Part shown: in pieces, positions 61,505 to 64,000 of the stretch
How positions within the stretch are numbered: position 1 is the first letter of the stretch
Layout: each line of letters begins with the position of its first letter
From: Desulfobacterales bacterium
Lineage (GTDB): Bacteria > Desulfobacterota > Desulfobacteria > Desulfobacterales > JAHEIW01
Length of the DNA stretch: 64,000 nt
Direction of reading: 5' to 3'
NCBI GenBank assembly: GCA_020348305.1
Contig: CP070746.1
Location: 622,815-686,814, forward strand
Notes under the pieces: model-generated
What the model was told of the DNA's origin: nothing
What the model saw: only the letters and a program-made list of their open reading frames with translations
Databases searched by the model: none
Position numbers and translations under genes: made by a program

Positions 61505-62972
61505 CGGGTAACTCCTTTATCGGCAGGGCAATGATGAAGGTGGCTCCTTGACCTTCCTTTGATTCGATATCGATTCGTCCGTGATGTTCCTCGATAGTGC
61601 GGCCGGCAATACTCAATCCCAAACCGGTACCCTCTTCTTTGGTTGTAAAAAAAGGTTGTATCACTTTTTCCTGAAGTGATTCAGGGATTCCCGGACCCGT
61701 ATCGCTTACTCGGATGACAGCCTCTCTCTGATTTAAACGGTTTCGCGCTTCTTCTTCCTGAATTACGATGGAGCCGCCTTTTGGCATGGCCTCACAAGCA
61801 TTCACGATGAGATTGACGATGACTTCCTTAAGCTGTTCTGGATCGGCTTCGATTTTCGGAAGCAGTCCCTGACGTTCAACCTTCACGCTAACATCATAGG
61901 CTCTTAAACGATGTTCCAACAATTGAATCGCTTGGTCAACAATAATCGAAGGCCTGATGGGTTGCATTTTGAGTTTCGGGGGTCTTGAAAATTCCAAGAA
62001 ATTTTGAACAATCGTATCAATATGACGAATTTCTTCTGAAATAACATCAAAATCCTCTTTCTGGGTCTCAGACAATTCAAGGGATCGGCTCAGGGAAAAT
62101 AAACGCATCTTGACGGAAGTAAAGGGGTTACGGATGCTGTGGGCCATTCCGGCGGCAAGCTTTCCGACGAGCGCAAGCTTTTCTGCCTGCAAAAGGGATT
62201 CGCGGCTTTTTACGAGCTCAGACTGTGTTTGGTCGACATCTTCAATTAATCCACGGACTCTGCGGCTGAGAGCTTTTACTTCATTCTCGGATATGTTTTC
62301 CTCTTCTTCTCTGCCCGCTTCAGCACTTATGCGACGCACCGGTCCCAGAATTTGATTTACCAGGACAAAGGCTAAAAGTACAGCTAACAAAAAACTGATA
62401 ATCATTGCCACCCCGGCCATGATTCTAAGTTTTATAGCCTGGGAATGACTTTGGGCTTCCGCCGTTAAAATGCGTTGCTGGTGAAACTTTTTATAATCCT
62501 CACAATGCTCCAAGACCCTGAAAAAATGATTACGCGCCTCATGATGAAGTTCTGCCCCGCCTTTGCGTTCTCCGGCTTCGTAAAGCTCAATAACACGGTC
62601 TTTTTTGGTGATATATTTTTGATACTCAGCGTCAATTTCTTTTATAGCCCTGCGCTCGCGTTCGCCTTCTGCGTGGAGACTGGCTTCCTCAAGCCTTGCT
62701 TTGAAAATCTGACGGTATTCCCCAAGTTGTCTGAGCCAGTCCGGGTCTCCATCAATAAAATAATACGACACAAAACCCTTTTGATTAACCAGAGCAGTCT
62801 CCAGGGCTTCGGCTGCCTGAAAGCCGGCCAGATTCTTTTCTGTAATGGAAGCCAACAGTCCTTCCATCTGATAGGTATACCAGACCAAAACCAGACCGCC
62901 CAACAAGGTGATCAACACCAAAGCAACTAAAATCATATAAATACGGACTCTCAGACTTAACCTGTGCCACAT
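61497..62972 (-). CDS. HAMP-type sensor histidine kinase
   Basis: 491 residues. TM1 (about 10-32), an all-helical periplasmic domain (35-185; LAGFQAAEALETALVNQKGFVSYYF, EYRQIFKARLEEA), TM2 (about 186-208), HAMP, and the kinase: AAGMAHSIRNPFTSVKMR with the phospho-His, [32 protein letters not shown]. The helical sensor resembles four-helix-bundle domains of chemoreceptors. It overlaps the activator gene and should control it. The ligand is unknown. Confidence 0.92.
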   Translation of the reverse strand: MWHRLSLRVRIYMILVALVLITLLGGLVLVWYTYQMEGLLASITEKNLAGFQAAEALETALVNQKGFVSYYFIDGDPDWLRQLGEYRQIFKARLEEASLHAEGERERRAIKEIDAEYQKYITKKDRVIELYEAGERKGGAELHHEARNHFFRVLEHCEDYKKFHQQRILTAEAQSHSQAIKLRIMAGVAMIISFLLAVLLAFVLVNQILGPVRRISAEAGREEEENISENEVKALSRRVRGLIEDVDQTQSELVKSRESLLQAEKLALVGKLAAGMAHSIRNPFTSVKMRLFSLSRSLELSETQKEDFDVISEEIRHIDTIVQNFLEFSRPPKLKMQPIRPSIIVDQAIQLLEHRLRAYDVSVKVERQGLLPKIEADPEQLKEVIVNLIVNACEAMPKGGSIVIQEEEARNRLNQREAVIRVSDTGPGIPESLQEKVIQPFFTTKEEGTGLGLSIAGRTIEEHHGRIDIESKEGQGATFIIALPIKELPDE

Positions 62973-63311
62973 TTTCCGAGCTTCCTTTTATTCTTCATTG
63001 GGTGTCTGGGGCCATGTTTTGTTCCCTTACCCGAATTTTTCCAACGATAGAAAATGATAGATGATAAATATCTGTTAAATAAAAACAAAAAACTGACTGT
63101 TTTTACCCTAACTCCGAGTTTTTTTGCAACTATTTTCCGCAACGTTAAAGGCAAACTTTGTCGCACCCATAATCAAAGTTAGATTTTCACTCCGACATAA
63201 AAAAAGGGGGCGTTTTTATTATTCAATTTTTTGCACCATATGACCTGAGCCCGGCATCCCTCGTAGACTTCATGGGCAAGGCTGTCAAGCGGGCGGCTGT
63301 GACTCATTTTG

Positions 63312-63337
63312 TGTCAGGATTCTTTACAGAATGTAAA
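63312..63337. promoter_or_regulatory. Shared 26-base upstream element (copy 6)
   Basis: TGTC at 63312, 10 bases, ACA, three bases and TGTAAA ending at 63337; core TTTACA-N3-TGTAAA perfect. The centre is about 185 bases from the -24 GG, as at 41688. Confidence 0.74.
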
Positions 63338-63512
63338 AGAAATAGGAGATAACAGTGGTTGGCAATGCCATCCAGACATCGGGTGCTTTTTTCAGATTCA
63401 ATCTGTGTGCTAACCACCCGGGCAACCCAAATTAAGCCAGTACGAGGGCGCAGGCTGTTTTTTTTCACTTATAATAAAGTTCTCGTTTATTGAAATATTT
63501 AGATAAACGATT

Positions 63513-63530
63513 TTGGCATAATTCCTGCGT
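63513..63530 (+). promoter_or_regulatory. Sigma-54 promoter of the last gene
   Basis: Plus strand TTGGCATAATTCCTGC, GG-N10-GC; the -12 box is CTGC rather than TTGC. It lies about 110 bases before ATG 63640. Confidence 0.75.
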
Positions 63531-63639
63531 ATTAATTCATTAAATGGAGAGATGCAATATTTTCCAATGCAGTATTTATCCTCCAGAAAAAGTATGGGAT
63601 TTAAAAAGAATGAGAGGCATGATTGCAAAAGGAGAAATA

Positions 63640-64000
63640 ATGAAAAACAAATTTTTGATCATTTTAGCCCTTTTTGTCCTATTTGCAGGCAAGACGGACT
63701 TCAACCTGGACGCTGCAGAAGATAGGATGTATCGGACTTACCTTGTTAACAGATCACATCATTATGTTGAATATACGATAGAAAGCATTGAATATGGCAT
63801 GATAAGCCATGCGGGTGTATTGCCTCCTGAAAAAGATTGCGAGAACGAATTGAACGTATCTCTAAAAAAGGGCGTTTCGGAAAGCACCAATCTCCCCTGG
63901 GTATTAAAGTTGGACATCCCTTTGGGTGAATACAAAATCTGTTTGAGATTTCCTCAGAAGGATGAGAAATGCCACACGAAAATTCTAAGAAAATCTGATT
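63640..64000 (+). CDS. Secreted protein of unknown function, 3' end outside the window
   Basis: The frame from ATG 63640 stays open to the end of the window (120 residues). AAGGAG lies 10 bases upstream. The start is a signal peptide (KNKFLIILALFVLFAGKTDF). The mature part (YRTYLVNRSHHYVEYTIESIEYG, LPWVLKLDIPLGEYKICLRF) looks like a beta-rich periplasmic or surface domain, and has Cys at three places. I do not recognise a family. Its sigma-54 promoter and 26-base element make it a member of the proposed regulon. Confidence 0.65.
   Translation, partial: MKNKFLIILALFVLFAGKTDFNLDAAEDRMYRTYLVNRSHHYVEYTIESIEYGMISHAGVLPPEKDCENELNVSLKKGVSESTNLPWVLKLDIPLGEYKICLRFPQKDEKCHTKILRKSD

Larger units (their letters stand above)
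62973..63639. other. Divergent regulatory region before the last gene
   Basis: No coding frame is convincing. Near the right end lie the 26-base element (63312-63337) and a sigma-54 promoter (63513-63530) for the gene at 63640. No promoter was recognised for the kinase at 62972 on the other strand. Confidence 0.55.

Noticed and set aside
1-64000. CRISPR arrays, tRNA, rRNA or prophage.
   Set aside because: No regularly spaced repeats, no tRNA- or rRNA-like sequence and no phage genes were seen on reading both strands.

Overview
The window looks like chromosomal DNA of an anaerobic, sulfate-reducer-like deltaproteobacterium (Desulfobacterota, probably Desulfobacterales). This is inferred from the kinds of genes present: an NAD-linked [NiFe] hydrogenase fused in operon with a formate dehydrogenase-type subunit, a DASS anion transporter, a TSUP anion exporter, and very many two-component proteins with sigma-54 activators. 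No rRNA, tRNA, CRISPR array or phage was seen.

Layout. 1-5.1 kb: the tail of a PP2C-type phosphatase, a remnant of an acyl-CoA synthetase, and a sugar-type ABC transporter operon (binding protein, two permeases, one ATPase). 5.1-8.1 kb: a decaying stretch (truncated UspA, a Gly-rich zinc-motif remnant, a doubly broken response regulator) around an intact CBS-ACT gene, then an MBL-fold hydrolase. 8.5-11.3 kb: half of a glycogen synthase with a CBM48 protein, then a run of small signalling proteins (PilZ, STAS, receiver-like). 11.5-28.4 kb: a NarX/NarL-like pair, a receiver-CBS regulator, a DASS transporter, and three related Cache histidine kinases with regulators; between two of the kinases lies an 811-residue protein that joins a GNAT acetyltransferase-like domain to a histone-deacetylase-type deacetylase. 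28.5-31.5 kb: an MFS transporter and a TSUP exporter. 32.3-41.4 kb: an operon of PstS-like binding protein, receiver, Cache-PAS kinase and NtrC-type activator; a second PstS-like gene; a tandem UspA and cytidylate-kinase-like gene; an IS1634-type transposase remnant. 42.1-54.6 kb: the formate dehydrogenase/hydrogenase operon (HoxE, HoxF, FdhA, NuoG-like, HoxY, HoxH, protease) ending in a receiver and a membrane GAF kinase. 54.7-63 kb: a convergent paralogous kinase/receiver pair, a CBS-ACT/USP/CBS-ACT cluster and a second kinase/NtrC pair. The window ends inside a secreted-protein gene.

The main discovery is regulatory. Seven transcription units (first genes at 20414-, 37451-, 38606-, 42111+, 57018-, 59699- and 63640+) each have a GG-N10-GC sigma-54 promoter and, upstream of it, a shared 26-base element of the form TGTC-N10-RCA-N3-TGTAAA. 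The element lies at one of two spacings from the promoter. I read it as the binding site of one enhancer-binding protein, most likely the one at 32652-34058, whose own operon carries the element. The proposed regulon joins hydrogenase/formate dehydrogenase, PstS-like sensors, universal stress and CBS proteins and several kinases into one circuit. A second theme is reminiscent of the Bacillus acuABC acetylation switch: a fused AcuA/AcuC-like protein plus three AcuB-like CBS-ACT proteins.
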